Assembly (NCBI GenBank): GCA_035531675.1
Contig: DATKSL010000006.1
Span: 135,908 to 199,907 of the forward strand
Reading direction: 5' to 3'
Length of the DNA stretch: 64,000 nt
Source of the DNA: JAJPIG01 sp035531675
GTDB lineage: Bacteria > Desulfobacterota > Binatia > Binatales > Binataceae
Shown here: positions 1 to 9,018 of the stretch, piece by piece
Position numbering within the stretch: the stretch's first letter is position 1
How the letters are laid out: each line of letters begins with the position of its first letter
Notes under the pieces: model-generated
Database searches by the model: none
What the model saw: the letters and a program-made list of their open reading frames with translations, nothing else
Told to the model about the DNA's origin: nothing
Made by a program: the position numbers and the translations under genes

Positions 1-639
1 CGGCTCGATTTTGAGGGCGTGCGCGTGCAGGCCGGCGCGGCGGGGCGTTTCGGCGTGCTGGTCGAGCAGGCGGTCGAGCGTGGGCTGGGCGGACTCGAAT
101 TTGGCGAAGGTATTCCGGGCAGCGTCGGCGGCGGGCTGGTGATGAATGCGGGCGCGTTCGGCGGCGAAATCGCGCGGGTGGTGACGACGGTGCACGGCGC
201 AACTATCGAGGGCGCCGCGCGCGCGCTCGGCAATAGCGAGGTGGGCTTCGCCTATCGGCGCACTGCGCTGCCGCCGGGCTTTATCATCACGCGGGTCGAT
301 TTCGAGCTGTGGCCCGCCGATCGCGAGACGCTGCGCGCGCGGGTCACCGAGTTGCGTACCAAGCGCGCGTCGCGCCAGCCCCGCGGGCTGCCCAACGCCG
401 GATCGATTTTCAAGAATCCGCCCGGCAATTTTGCCGGCCGCCTGCTGGAGGGCGCCGGGATGAAAGGGGCGCGGGTCGGCGCCGCGGCGTTCTCGGATCA
501 GCATGCAAATTTTATTGTCAATCTGGGTGGCGCGCGGGCCGACGACGTGCGCCAGCTTATCGAGATGGCGCGGATGCGGGTGCGCGAGACCAGCGGTGTC
601 GCGCTCGAGCCCGAGGTGAGGCTGGTCGGCGAATGGTGA
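1..639 (+). CDS. murB: UDP-N-acetylenolpyruvoylglucosamine reductase, C-terminal part
   Basis: MurB reduces UDP-GlcNAc-enolpyruvate to UDP-MurNAc with NADPH and FAD in cytoplasmic peptidoglycan precursor synthesis. The reading frame is open from base 1, so the N-terminus and start lie outside the window; about 212 residues are visible. Family motifs seen are GIPGSVGGG with MNAGAFGGE (FAD domain), the YRRTALP segment, and NAGSIFKNP, which carries the serine that acts as proton donor, followed by the C-terminal SDQHANFIVN block. It heads a same-strand murB-ftsQ-ftsA-ftsZ run typical of division/cell-wall clusters. Identification is secure; only the 5' part is missing. Confidence 0.95.
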   Translation, partial: RLDFEGVRVQAGAAGRFGVLVEQAVERGLGGLEFGEGIPGSVGGGLVMNAGAFGGEIARVVTTVHGATIEGAARALGNSEVGFAYRRTALPPGFIITRVDFELWPADRETLRARVTELRTKRASRQPRGLPNAGSIFKNPPGNFAGRLLEGAGMKGARVGAAAFSDQHANFIVNLGGARADDVRQLIEMARMRVRETSGVALEPEVRLVGEW

Positions 640-672
640 GCTGAGGAACTATTCGCGCGATGGGGTGGTGGT

Positions 673-1428
673 GTGGTTGTGGCGCGGCGGCGAAAAGCAA
701 AAGAGATGACAAGCTGGGGATGGCGCCTGGGCGGCGTTGTCCTGGTGTGCTTCTTCGCGCTCGGCGTGATGGCCGGGGTGAGTCCGGGCGGTCGCGCGCT
801 GGTGGCGCGGGTCGACGCTTCGACCGTATCGCTGCGTGGCCGGGCGGCCGAAATTGTCGCCCCGGTGATCTTCTTCTGGCGCGGGCTGCCGCCCGTCCCG
901 GTGCGCCCCGGCGCCCCCGGCGCGGTGGCGATCGTCGAGCGTGGCGACGGCTTTTACGCACTCTCCGAGGGCAACGGCCTGGTCGGTCCGATCTCGCCGC
1001 AGGCGCAGGGCGACCTGCCGGTGCTGAGCGGCGCGGGGGTGCAGAACGCGCCGCTCGACGAGCTGTTGCGCGATGCCTCGATTGTGGTGCGCGCCGAGGC
1101 GACGCTCTCGGCGCTGATCTCCGAGATGCGGGTCGACGACGACGGCGTGGCGACGCTGTTCCTGGTCCGCTCGCAGACCCGGGTGACGATCGATCTTGAC
1201 GCGGCGCCGCTCGAGCTCGAACGCGCCAGCGAGTTGCTGACCCGCTGGCGAGACCATCAACGGCTGGTCGCGGGGCTCGATCTAACCACGCCCGGACAGG
1301 CGGTGATGGAGTTGCGCGGTATCCGGCCCTTCGATCTGACGACCGACCATCTCCAGCGGGTGGCCGGAGCGGGGGACGCCAGGGCCCGCGGGCTGGGCGC
1401 GAATGGGCGGGGGATAACAGGCAGATGA
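673..1428 (+). CDS. ftsQ: FtsQ/DivIB-like cell division protein
   Basis: Likely the bitopic divisome protein FtsQ, which links FtsB/FtsL to the septal wall machinery. The protein has a short basic N-terminus (ARRRKAKE), one membrane segment (about residues 15-36), and a periplasmic domain with a beta-rich part (GFYALSEGNGLVG) and a LPVLSG segment like the FtsQ C-terminal domain. The sequence is divergent and the call leans on position between murB and ftsA. Its stop overlaps the ftsA start (ATGA at 1425-1428), implying translational coupling. The start is unsettled: GTG 673, GTG 679 or ATG 706 are all possible; the later ATG removes the basic tail. Confidence 0.7.
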   Translation: MVVARRRKAKEMTSWGWRLGGVVLVCFFALGVMAGVSPGGRALVARVDASTVSLRGRAAEIVAPVIFFWRGLPPVPVRPGAPGAVAIVERGDGFYALSEGNGLVGPISPQAQGDLPVLSGAGVQNAPLDELLRDASIVVRAEATLSALISEMRVDDDGVATLFLVRSQTRVTIDLDAAPLELERASELLTRWRDHQRLVAGLDLTTPGQAVMELRGIRPFDLTTDHLQRVAGAGDARARGLGANGRGITGR

Positions 1429-2642
1429 GAAGTGTTGTCGCTGGACTTGACGTCGGGACCAGCAAGGTTTGCGCGCTGGTCGCCGAGACCGCCGACGAGT
1501 CGCCGACCCTGCTCGGCTTCGGCGTCGCGCCGTGCACGGGGCTGCGCAAGGGCGTGGTGGTCAATATCGAGGCCACCGTCGAAGCGATCCGCGCGGCGCT
1601 CGAGGAGGCGCAGAAGTCCTCGGGCGTGCGGGTCGGCGCGGTGGTGGTCGGCGTCGCCGGTCCGCATATTCGCGGGCTCAACAGCCACGGGATCGTTGCG
1701 GTGCGCGGCGGCGAGGTCAACCAGCGCGACGTCGAGCGCGTGATCGACGCGGCCCAGGCGGTCGCTATCCCGCTCGACCGCCAGGTGTTGCACGTCCTGC
1801 CGCAGCAGTTCGCGGTCGATGACCAGGAAGGGGTGCGCGATCCGGTCGGGATGGCGGGGGTGCGGCTGGAGGCGCGCATCCATATCGTTACTGCGGCGCA
1901 GAGCTACGGCCAGAACCTCAACAAGTGCTGCGAGCGGGCGGGCGCGACGCCCAGCGAAATCATCTTCGAGCCGCTGGCGGCGGCCGAGGCCGCGCTGTTT
2001 CCCGAAGAGCGCGAACTGGGCGTGGCGCTGATCGATATCGGCGGCGGCACCACCGACATCGTGGTCTTCCACGGCGGCGCGGTGATGCATACCGCGGTGC
2101 TGCCGATCGGCGGCAGCCATCTGACCGGCGACGTCGCCGCCGGCCTGCGCACGCCGCTACTGGAAGCCGAGCGCCTCAAGGTAAGCTTCGGCGTCGCCAC
2201 CAACATGGTGGTCGGCCGCGACGACATGGTGCAGGTACCGGGCGTCGGCGGCCGGGCGCCGCGGATGATCCAACGCCGCCTGCTCGGCGAGATCATGGGG
2301 CCGCGGATGGAAGAGATCTTCGCGCTGGCGCAGCGCGAGGTGGCGCGCTCGGAAGTGGCCGACAGCCTCGCCTCGGGCATCGTGCTGGTCGGCGGCAGCA
2401 CCTTGCTCGAGGGCACCCAGGAGCTGGCCGAGCGCATCTTCAACCTGCCGGTGCGGCGCGGGCTGCCGATCAATCTGAAAGGGATGCCCGAGGAGCTGAT
2501 GAAGCCGATGTACACCACCGCGGCGGGCCTGATCCTGCACGCCGCCGGAGCCAACGGCAACGGACTCGGCGCGCTGCGCAACGGCCGGCTGCTGGGCCGC
2601 TGGCGTCATCGGGTGAGCGATTGGATGAGGGAATTTTTCTGA
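1425..2642 (+). CDS. ftsA: Cell division protein FtsA
   Basis: FtsA is the actin-like ATPase that tethers FtsZ filaments to the inner membrane and recruits later division proteins. At 405 residues it has the usual size. Visible motifs are the phosphate-1 loop GLDVGTSKVCALV near the N-terminus, the second phosphate loop DIGGGTTDIVVF (about residues 204-215), the adenosine motif GIVLVGGSTLLEG, and a C-terminal amphipathic basic/aromatic tail (RWRHRVSDWMREFF) that fits the membrane-targeting helix. The ATG at 1425 overlaps the ftsQ stop. ftsZ follows after a short gap, the normal arrangement. Confidence 0.97.
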   Translation: MRSVVAGLDVGTSKVCALVAETADESPTLLGFGVAPCTGLRKGVVVNIEATVEAIRAALEEAQKSSGVRVGAVVVGVAGPHIRGLNSHGIVAVRGGEVNQRDVERVIDAAQAVAIPLDRQVLHVLPQQFAVDDQEGVRDPVGMAGVRLEARIHIVTAAQSYGQNLNKCCERAGATPSEIIFEPLAAAEAALFPEERELGVALIDIGGGTTDIVVFHGGAVMHTAVLPIGGSHLTGDVAAGLRTPLLEAERLKVSFGVATNMVVGRDDMVQVPGVGGRAPRMIQRRLLGEIMGPRMEEIFALAQREVARSEVADSLASGIVLVGGSTLLEGTQELAERIFNLPVRRGLPINLKGMPEELMKPMYTTAAGLILHAAGANGNGLGALRNGRLLGRWRHRVSDWMREFF

Positions 2643-2711
2643 TCCGCACGCGCATGGCGGAGCAGAGTGACAGACTTGCGAATTCGCCTGGAGCGGCGGA
2701 GGAGGATGATG

Positions 2712-3977
2712 ATGATCGAGTTGGTGGATAATCCAGATCCCGGGGCGCGTATCAAAGTAGTCGGCGCCGGAGGATGCGGCGGAAACGCGGTCAACCATAT
2801 GATCTCGGCGGGACTGCGTAACGTCGAGTTCATCGCCGTCAATACCGACGCGCAGGCGTTGCAGAACAACACGGCGGCGATGCGGCTGCAGATCGGACAA
2901 TCGATCACGCGCGGCCGCGGCACCGGCGGTAATCCCGAGGTCGGCCGCAAGGCGGCGCTGGAGGACGAGGAGCGGCTGCGCGAGCTGCTGGCGGACGCCG
3001 AGATGGTGTTCGTCACCGCCGGGATGGGCGGCGGCACCGGCACCGGCTCGGCGCCGGTGATCGCGCGGCTGGCGCGCGAGGCCGGCGCGCTCACGGTCGG
3101 CGTGGTCACCAAGCCCTTCCAGTTCGAGGGCCATCGCCGCATGGCGCAGGCCGAAGAAGGGCTGCGCGAGCTCAAGCTCGCGGTCGACACGCTGATCTCG
3201 ATTCCCAACCAGCGGCTGCTCTCGATCACCAGCCGCAACACGCCGTTGCGCGAATCGTTCCAGAAGGCCGACGACGTGTTGCTGCAGGCCGTGCGCGGCA
3301 TCTCGGAGCTGGTCACGGTGCACGGGCTAATCAACCTCGATTTCGCCGACGTGCGATCGATCATGGCCGAGATGGGGATGGCGATGATGGGTGCGGCGAC
3401 CGCCAGCGGCGAGAACCGGGCGGTGGAAGCCGCGCAGCGCGCGATCTCGAGTCCGCTGCTCGAAGACCTGTCGATCAAGGGGGCGCGCGGCCTGCTGATC
3501 AATATCACCGGCGGCTCCGACCTGTCGCTGTACGAGGTCAACGAGGCCGCCAGCCTGATTCATGAGGAGGCGCACGAAGACGCCAACATCATCTTCGGCG
3601 CAGTGATCGACGATCAGCTCGACAGCGAGTTGCGAGTCACGGTCATCGCCACCGGCTTCGGCGATCTCGACCATCGCTACAGCGCCAAGTACTCGCCCTC
3701 GGGCGCGCCGATCACCCAGCCGATTCAGGCTGCGGCGACCCGGCCGGTCGAATCGCCGCAGGCGCAACCGCCCGCGCCGTCGGCGGCTCAGAGCAAGATG
3801 TTTGCGAACCGGCCGATCCGGCGGCTTGGCCTGCTGGTCGACGACAGCCTCGATATCCCGACTTTCAAGCGGCGCGCGGAGGAGGCGGGTATCGGCGGGC
3901 CGACCAAGCTGGCCGAGTCCGAAGAGGAGGACGACAAGCTCGATATCCCGACGTTCCTGCGCAAGAACGTCGACTAG
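2712..3977 (+). CDS. ftsZ: Cell division GTPase FtsZ with doubled C-terminal peptide
   Basis: FtsZ is the tubulin-like GTPase that forms the Z ring. The GTP signature GGGTGTG is at residues 106-112, with VGAGGCGGNAVN near residue 20 and the T7 region following. Three in-frame ATGs occur at 2706, 2709 and 2712; the strong GGAGGAGG at 2698-2705 gives best spacing to 2712, so that start is chosen (421 aa). The last residues LDIPTFLRKNVD match the conserved C-terminal peptide that binds FtsA and other partners. Unusually a second copy, LDIPTFKRRA, sits 30 residues earlier (residues 380-389), separated by an acidic linker. The DNA of both copies shares the stretch ctcgatatcccgac. Confidence 0.97.
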   Translation: MIELVDNPDPGARIKVVGAGGCGGNAVNHMISAGLRNVEFIAVNTDAQALQNNTAAMRLQIGQSITRGRGTGGNPEVGRKAALEDEERLRELLADAEMVFVTAGMGGGTGTGSAPVIARLAREAGALTVGVVTKPFQFEGHRRMAQAEEGLRELKLAVDTLISIPNQRLLSITSRNTPLRESFQKADDVLLQAVRGISELVTVHGLINLDFADVRSIMAEMGMAMMGAATASGENRAVEAAQRAISSPLLEDLSIKGARGLLINITGGSDLSLYEVNEAASLIHEEAHEDANIIFGAVIDDQLDSELRVTVIATGFGDLDHRYSAKYSPSGAPITQPIQAAATRPVESPQAQPPAPSAAQSKMFANRPIRRLGLLVDDSLDIPTFKRRAEEAGIGGPTKLAESEEEDDKLDIPTFLRKNVD

Positions 3978-3984
3978 GCCGGGC

Positions 3985-4004
3985 GGCGCCGCGCAATCGG
4001 CGCC
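3985..4004. terminator. Hairpin between convergent ftsZ and M20 peptidase genes
   Basis: A perfect 7-bp GC stem (3985-3991 with 3998-4004) with a 6-base loop lies between the ftsZ stop and the end of the oppositely oriented peptidase gene. It has no U-tract, so intrinsic termination is only a suggestion. Confidence 0.3.
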
Positions 4005-4007
4005 GGC

Positions 4008-5159
4008 TCAGCCGCCGGCCTGCAGCTTCAGGAGCTCGACCGTGACCTCGGCGGTGGCGACCATGTCCTTGACGTCGAGCCATTCGCGCACGGTATGGAT
4101 ATCGCGCATCCCGGTGCCGAGATTGGCCACCGTCAGCCCGCGCTGATTGAAGATATTGGCGTCGCAGCCGCCGCCGGTCGCAGCAGTGTTGACGGTGCGG
4201 CCGGTGCGGCGGGCGGCCTCGATCACCTTGCGCACGATCGGCGCGTCCTCGGAGATGTTCATCGCCTGGTATTGCGAATCGGCCGAGTAATCGAACGTCG
4301 CCGTGATCTGCTTGCCGTCGATCGAGAGCGTCGCGGCCGCCGCCGCCTGCTTGAAGCACTCGATCATGTGATTGACCTGGGCGCTCAATTTCTGCGCATC
4401 GCGCGAGCGCGCCTCGCCGCGAATCACCACTTCGTTGGGCACGATATTGATCGCACGGCCGCCCTGGATGAGGCCCAGGTTGGCGGTGGTCTCGTCGTCG
4501 ACGCGTCCCAGGCGCATCGCGGCGATGGCGTTGGCAGCCACCTTGATCGCAGAGATGCCGCGCTCGGGCGCCATCCCGGCGTGCGCCTCGTAGCCACGGA
4601 TGGTGAATGACAGGGTCTGGGCGCCGGGGGCGCGCACGAACAGCAGGCCCGGCGAGTCGCTGTCGAACACCAGGCCCTCGCGCGCTTCGAACAGATCGAG
4701 ATCGAGGTTTTTCGCGCCCAGCAGGCCGACCTCCTCGCAGATCGTGAAGACCACGTCGATCGGGCCGTGCGGGATGCGTTGCTCGCGGAGCTGATGCAAG
4801 GTCTCCAGGATCACCGCGCAGCCGGACTTGTCGTCGCCGCCCAGCACCGTGGTGCCGTCGGTGCGGATGATGTCGCCTTCGACGATCGGCTTGACGCCTT
4901 CGCCGGGCACCACCGTGTCCATGTGCGCGCACAGCAACAGCGGCGCGAGCCCGGGTGCGGTGCCGGCGATGCGTCCGATGAGGTTGCCGGTATTGCCGCC
5001 GACCCGCTCGCCGGCGCGATCGTAGCGGCAGACCGCGCCGAGACCTTCGATCTCGCGTTGCAGCCGCTCGGCCATGGCGCGCTCCTTGCGCGACAGCGAA
5101 TCGATCTGGACCAGTTCGAGTAACAGGTCCTTGAGCCGTTGCTGGTTGACCTTCGCCAT
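4008..5159 (-). CDS. M20 family metallopeptidase, peptidase T-like
   Basis: A cytosolic di-zinc aminopeptidase of family M20, closest in pattern to PepT-like tripeptidases. Residues expected as metal ligands or catalytic are visible in order: CAHMDTV (His, with catalytic Asp), LGGDDKSG (bridging Asp), FTICEEVG (catalytic Glu and ligand Glu), DSDSPG (Asp), and MRDIHTVREW (His). The lid/dimerisation domain sits between them. The start ATG at 5159 has a GGAGG motif a few bases upstream and gives 383 residues, a normal family size. It converges on ftsZ and is followed upstream by pckG in the same direction. Exact substrate cannot be told from sequence. Confidence 0.88.
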   Translation of the reverse strand: MAKVNQQRLKDLLLELVQIDSLSRKERAMAERLQREIEGLGAVCRYDRAGERVGGNTGNLIGRIAGTAPGLAPLLLCAHMDTVVPGEGVKPIVEGDIIRTDGTTVLGGDDKSGCAVILETLHQLREQRIPHGPIDVVFTICEEVGLLGAKNLDLDLFEAREGLVFDSDSPGLLFVRAPGAQTLSFTIRGYEAHAGMAPERGISAIKVAANAIAAMRLGRVDDETTANLGLIQGGRAINIVPNEVVIRGEARSRDAQKLSAQVNHMIECFKQAAAAATLSIDGKQITATFDYSADSQYQAMNISEDAPIVRKVIEAARRTGRTVNTAATGGGCDANIFNQRGLTVANLGTGMRDIHTVREWLDVKDMVATAEVTVELLKLQAGG

Positions 5160-5250
5160 CAATGTACCTCCGGCGGCGGCTGCCGCTATTCGGGAGCGGC
5201 CGCTCGGGCCACGGGCGCCGTCATCGCCGGACGCGGCAGGGACGAACAAT

Positions 5251-7077
5251 TCACCGGCGGGCCCCGGTCGTAGGCTCGCTCGCGCCGTCGAGCGCGGCCG
5301 CGATCGAATGGCGCGTGGCTTCGAGCGGGTCGGGCAGGGTGGGGCCGATCTTGCGGAAGAATTCACCGGCTGCCGCGATTTCGGCCTTCCATTCGCCGCC
5401 GTCGATGCTGAGGCTGGCGCGCAGGTTGTCCGGCGACAGCTCGAGTCGCTTGAGATCGAGTTCGGCCGGATCGGGTACGATGCCGACCGGCGTCTCGACG
5501 CCACGCGCGCGCCCGGCGGTGCGATTGATTATCCATTGCAGCACGCGCAGGTTCTCGCCGTAACCGGGCCACAGGAAGCGGCCGTCGCCGTCCTTGCGGA
5601 ACCAGTTGACCATGAAAATCTTCGGCGGCTTGCGCAGCACCTGGCCCATCTTGAGCCAGTGGGCGAAATAGTCGCCGATGTTGTAGCCGCAAAACGGCAG
5701 CATCGCCATCGGATCGCGCCGCAGCACGCCCACCTGGCCGACCGCCGCGGCGGTGGTCTCGGAGCCCATGGTGGCGCCCATCAGCACGCCGTGGGTCCAG
5801 TCGCGCGACTCCAGCACCAGCGGTACGGTCGCCGCGCGCCGGCCGCCGAAGACGATGGCCGAAATCGGCACGCCCTGGGAATCCTCGACGTGCGGCGAGA
5901 GCACCGGATTGTTGCGCATCGGGGCGGTGAAGCGGGCATTGGGATGGGCGGCTTTCTCGCCCGAGTTGGGACGCCACGGGCGCCCCTGCCAATCGATCAG
6001 ATCGGCGGGCGGCGGCTGATCGATTCCCTCCCACCACACGTCGCCATCCGCGGTCATCGCGACGTTGGTGAAGATGGTGTTACGCGAGACCATCTTCATT
6101 GCGTTGTGGTTGGACTTGTCGCTGGTTCCCGGCGCGACCCCGAAGTAGCCGGCCTCGGGATTAACCGCCCACAGGCCGCCGTCCGCGCCGATCCGCAGCC
6201 ACGCGATATCGTCGCCGATAGTGTGGACCTTCCAGCCCTTCATCGAGCGCGGCGGCTGCAGCATCGAGAGATTGGTCTTGCCGCAGGCGCTCGGAAAGGC
6301 GGCCGCGATGTAAGTGGTCTCGCCTTGCGGGCTCTCCAGGCCGACGATCATCATGTGCTCGGCGAGCCATTGTTCCTCGCGTGCCAGCCATGAGGCGATT
6401 CGCAGGGCGAAGCATTTCTTGCTGAGCAGCGCGTTGCCGCCATAGCCGCTGCCGGCCGACCAGATGGTGTTGTCCTGCGGAAAATGACAGATCAGCCGGC
6501 GCTCGGGATTGACGTCGAGCGTGCCGTGCAGGCCGCGATTGAAGTCGTCCGAGTCACCCAGCATGTCGAGCGCCACGCTCCCCATGCGGGTCATGGTGCC
6601 CATGCTGAGGGCGACGTAGATGCTGTCGGTCAGCTCGACGCCGACCTTCGAGAACGGCGAGCCGAGCGGCCCCATCACGTACGGCACCACGTACATCGTG
6701 CGCCCGCGCATCGAGCCGCCGAGCCATCCGCGCATCCTGGCGTAGGTCTCATCCGGCGCCGTCCAGTTGTTGGTCGGTCCCGCCTCCTGGGGCGTCGGCG
6801 TGCAGACCATCGTGAGCTGCTCGGTACGCGCGACGTCGTTGGGATTCGAGCGATGCAGGTAGCTGCCGGGACGCTTCGACTGATTGAGCGCGATCAAGAC
6901 CCCGGCGTCGACCGCCTCGGCAGTCAGGCGCTGGCGCTCGCCGGGCGAGCCGTCGCACCATACCACGCTATCGGGACAAGTGAGGGTGACGCATTCATCG
7001 ACCCAGCGACGCAACGCGGCACTGCTGGTCGGGACGTTATTGGCAGCAGAATCGACACTCACCGGCAGGCTCCCCAT
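5251..7077 (-). CDS. pckG: Phosphoenolpyruvate carboxykinase (GTP)
   Basis: Interconverts oxaloacetate + GTP with PEP + GDP + CO2, the first step of gluconeogenesis. The 608-residue length and motifs match the GTP-dependent class: P-loop FPSACGKTN at residues 261-269 with the reactive cysteine at about 265, the GGYGGNAL-like segment SGYGGNALLSKKCFALRIAS just before it, THGVLMGATMGSETTAA, PFCGYNIGDYFAHWL, and NWFRKD near the C-terminus that helps bind the guanine nucleotide. It stands alone between the peptidase gene and the dioxygenase operon. No obvious truncation. Confidence 0.96.
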   Translation of the reverse strand: MGSLPVSVDSAANNVPTSSAALRRWVDECVTLTCPDSVVWCDGSPGERQRLTAEAVDAGVLIALNQSKRPGSYLHRSNPNDVARTEQLTMVCTPTPQEAGPTNNWTAPDETYARMRGWLGGSMRGRTMYVVPYVMGPLGSPFSKVGVELTDSIYVALSMGTMTRMGSVALDMLGDSDDFNRGLHGTLDVNPERRLICHFPQDNTIWSAGSGYGGNALLSKKCFALRIASWLAREEQWLAEHMMIVGLESPQGETTYIAAAFPSACGKTNLSMLQPPRSMKGWKVHTIGDDIAWLRIGADGGLWAVNPEAGYFGVAPGTSDKSNHNAMKMVSRNTIFTNVAMTADGDVWWEGIDQPPPADLIDWQGRPWRPNSGEKAAHPNARFTAPMRNNPVLSPHVEDSQGVPISAIVFGGRRAATVPLVLESRDWTHGVLMGATMGSETTAAAVGQVGVLRRDPMAMLPFCGYNIGDYFAHWLKMGQVLRKPPKIFMVNWFRKDGDGRFLWPGYGENLRVLQWIINRTAGRARGVETPVGIVPDPAELDLKRLELSPDNLRASLSIDGGEWKAEIAAAGEFFRKIGPTLPDPLEATRHSIAAALDGASEPTTGARR

Positions 7078-7187
7078 GGTTTGAGGTCAAGGCAATCTGG
7101 TTTCCAAAATAGCATGGTCGAATTAGTTCGGCTATGGCGATCGATCATCGGACATTAGGTGCGATTATATTCCTTCCGCGACGTAGC

Positions 7188-7685
7188 TCACAGGATGATG
7201 CTCAGCTTGCCATGCGGGCGCAGCGACTCGAGGTCGAGGATCGCGCGCCGCTCGCGAATCCTGAGTCCGCCCTCGCGCCGCACCAGCCGGTATTCGTAGT
7301 GGCCGACATAAATGTCCATGATCTCGTAGCGAATCCGATAAACCGCGAAATTCGCGAACACCCGCAGCTCTTCACCCTCCTGTGACACAAGCTGGACGTT
7401 GGTGACCAGGCGGCGCGTCCGCGAACGCGGATTCTCTGCCCAGGCCGCCTTACCCATCAGTTGCGCCACCCGGGAGCGCAGCCATACCGCGTTGTCCGCC
7501 ACCAGCGAGACGACGGCCGCGGGGTCGCCGGTTAAAGCGTCGGGCGCCGGGACGTGATAGCTCACGTCCTCGGTCATCAGCTCGAACCACTCGTCGAGGC
7601 GCCATTCGTCGAGCAGTTGGGCCTCGCGATAGAGGAACTGCTCGACCTCGCGCTGCGCCGCGCCGGTTGGATCGATCACCGTCAC
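7188..7685 (-). CDS. Aromatic-ring-hydroxylating dioxygenase, beta subunit
   Basis: Small structural subunit of a Rieske non-heme iron oxygenase (SnoaL/NTF2-like fold), needed for the alpha-beta hexamer. The protein has the family pattern: EVEQFLYREAQLLDEWRLDEW at the N-terminus, YHVPAP, and a C-terminal RRAILDLESL block. The chosen start is GTG 7685, which overlaps the alpha-subunit stop as GTGA and has AGGAG eight bases upstream; it gives 165 residues, the usual length. The overlap implies coupled translation with the alpha gene. Substrate is unknown. Confidence 0.88.
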   Translation of the reverse strand: MTVIDPTGAAQREVEQFLYREAQLLDEWRLDEWFELMTEDVSYHVPAPDALTGDPAAVVSLVADNAVWLRSRVAQLMGKAAWAENPRSRTRRLVTNVQLVSQEGEELRVFANFAVYRIRYEIMDIYVGHYEYRLVRREGGLRIRERRAILDLESLRPHGKLSIIL

Positions 7686-9013
7686 CGGGATGGCTCCTGC
7701 GGGTTCGATGAAGCGCCAGCGCCGTTGCGATCGCCGTAGTCTTCGCGGCGCCGCCCGGTCATCAGGTCGTGCCATTTGCGCCAGAAGACGCGAATCTGCA
7801 GCTCGTCGCTGATCCATGGATGCGCGCGCTTCATGCCGCGCGATACGTCGGTCCACTGAACTTCGCGATTGGTCGCGAAGCCGCGCTGGCACGCCTCCAG
7901 CGCTTCGATATCGTCGGGCGTAGCGAAGCCGCCGGGTCCCTGAAAGGCCTGGAAACTGGCCAGCTGCTTGGCCCGCAACTCGGCGCTGTCGGCCTTGGAC
8001 TGGATCGACCAGGCGGTGATTTCAACCATGTCCGGGGCCAGCGGATAGGCGGTGCGGATGGTGCGGATACCGTCGATAATCGCCAGGCTGGGGAACACCA
8101 GCATCAGCCCGGCGCCGTCGGCCACCACCGCAGCGCGCTCCGCGCCCAGGCGATTTTCGAGCGCTTGGCGCCGCGCCTTAAGCTCGCTCTCGGCCGCCTT
8201 ACCCATCACGTCCAGCCGCGCACTGCTCAACGGATAAAGCACCGCGGCATGACCGTTGCCGAGCGGCCGCGGCTCGTGGCCGGGCGAGCCCGCGCCGCCG
8301 CCAGCCCAGACTTCGGTCGGCGGCTTGACGCCGAAGCGGGACAGGAAGTCGGCGAAGTAGCGATGATGAACGGTGCTCGGATGGTAGCCGTCGAAACCGT
8401 TTTCCATCATCAGCTTCCAGTTCGCGCGCATCGAGTACTGCCGCGAGCCGCCGACGATTTCGAGCCCCTCCAGCGCCGCCTCGTCGAGCAGGTCGAAATG
8501 CGCCCGCGCGCCGGCCAGGTAGTCGGCCAACGGCTCGGCGTGGGGATCGAAATTGACGAAGTAGAAGCCGCGATAGTGATCGACGCACGGCGCTTCCATC
8601 AGCCCGAACTCGGCGCGCGAAAACGCCTCGCTGTAGGCGTCTTCGCCGGGCACGCCGATCAGATGGCCGCGGTTGTCGTAAGTCCATGCGTGGTAGAAGC
8701 AGCGAAAGCTGTTGGCGTTGCCCGCCGGCTCGCGGCATACCAGGGTGCCGCGATGGCGGCAGGAGTTGAGCAGGGCGCGAATCCTGCCATCGCTGCCGCG
8801 CACCATGATTAGCGGGCGCCCGCCGACCCGGCGGCTGCGGAAATCGCCCGGCCGGGGCAGCTCGGATTCATGGCCGGCGTAGAGCCAGCAGCGATCGAAA
8901 ATACGATCGCGTTCGAGCGCGAAAATTTCCGGGTCGGTGAAGACCTGGCGATTGACGCGGAACACTCCGCGCTCGCAATCGTCGACGATCAGACCGAGCG
9001 GGTCGGTAGGCAT
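7682..9013 (-). CDS. Aromatic-ring-hydroxylating dioxygenase, Rieske alpha subunit
   Basis: Catalytic subunit that adds both atoms of O2 to an aromatic ring, using electrons from a ferredoxin/reductase not encoded nearby. The Rieske [2Fe-2S] motif is present as NSCRHRG followed 17 residues later by CFYHAWTY. The mononuclear iron site pattern is seen as ENGFDGYHPSTVHH (His ligands and bridging Asp). Length about 443 residues is typical. Start ATG 9013 is used; an alternative GTG at 9022 would overlap the upstream GST stop as GTGA, mirroring the alpha/beta junction, and has GAGG nearby. The GST-alpha-beta order suggests one operon for an aromatic compound. Confidence 0.92.
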   Translation of the reverse strand: MPTDPLGLIVDDCERGVFRVNRQVFTDPEIFALERDRIFDRCWLYAGHESELPRPGDFRSRRVGGRPLIMVRGSDGRIRALLNSCRHRGTLVCREPAGNANSFRCFYHAWTYDNRGHLIGVPGEDAYSEAFSRAEFGLMEAPCVDHYRGFYFVNFDPHAEPLADYLAGARAHFDLLDEAALEGLEIVGGSRQYSMRANWKLMMENGFDGYHPSTVHHRYFADFLSRFGVKPPTEVWAGGGAGSPGHEPRPLGNGHAAVLYPLSSARLDVMGKAAESELKARRQALENRLGAERAAVVADGAGLMLVFPSLAIIDGIRTIRTAYPLAPDMVEITAWSIQSKADSAELRAKQLASFQAFQGPGGFATPDDIEALEACQRGFATNREVQWTDVSRGMKRAHPWISDELQIRVFWRKWHDLMTGRRREDYGDRNGAGASSNPQEPSR

Positions 9014-9018
9014 GGCGG

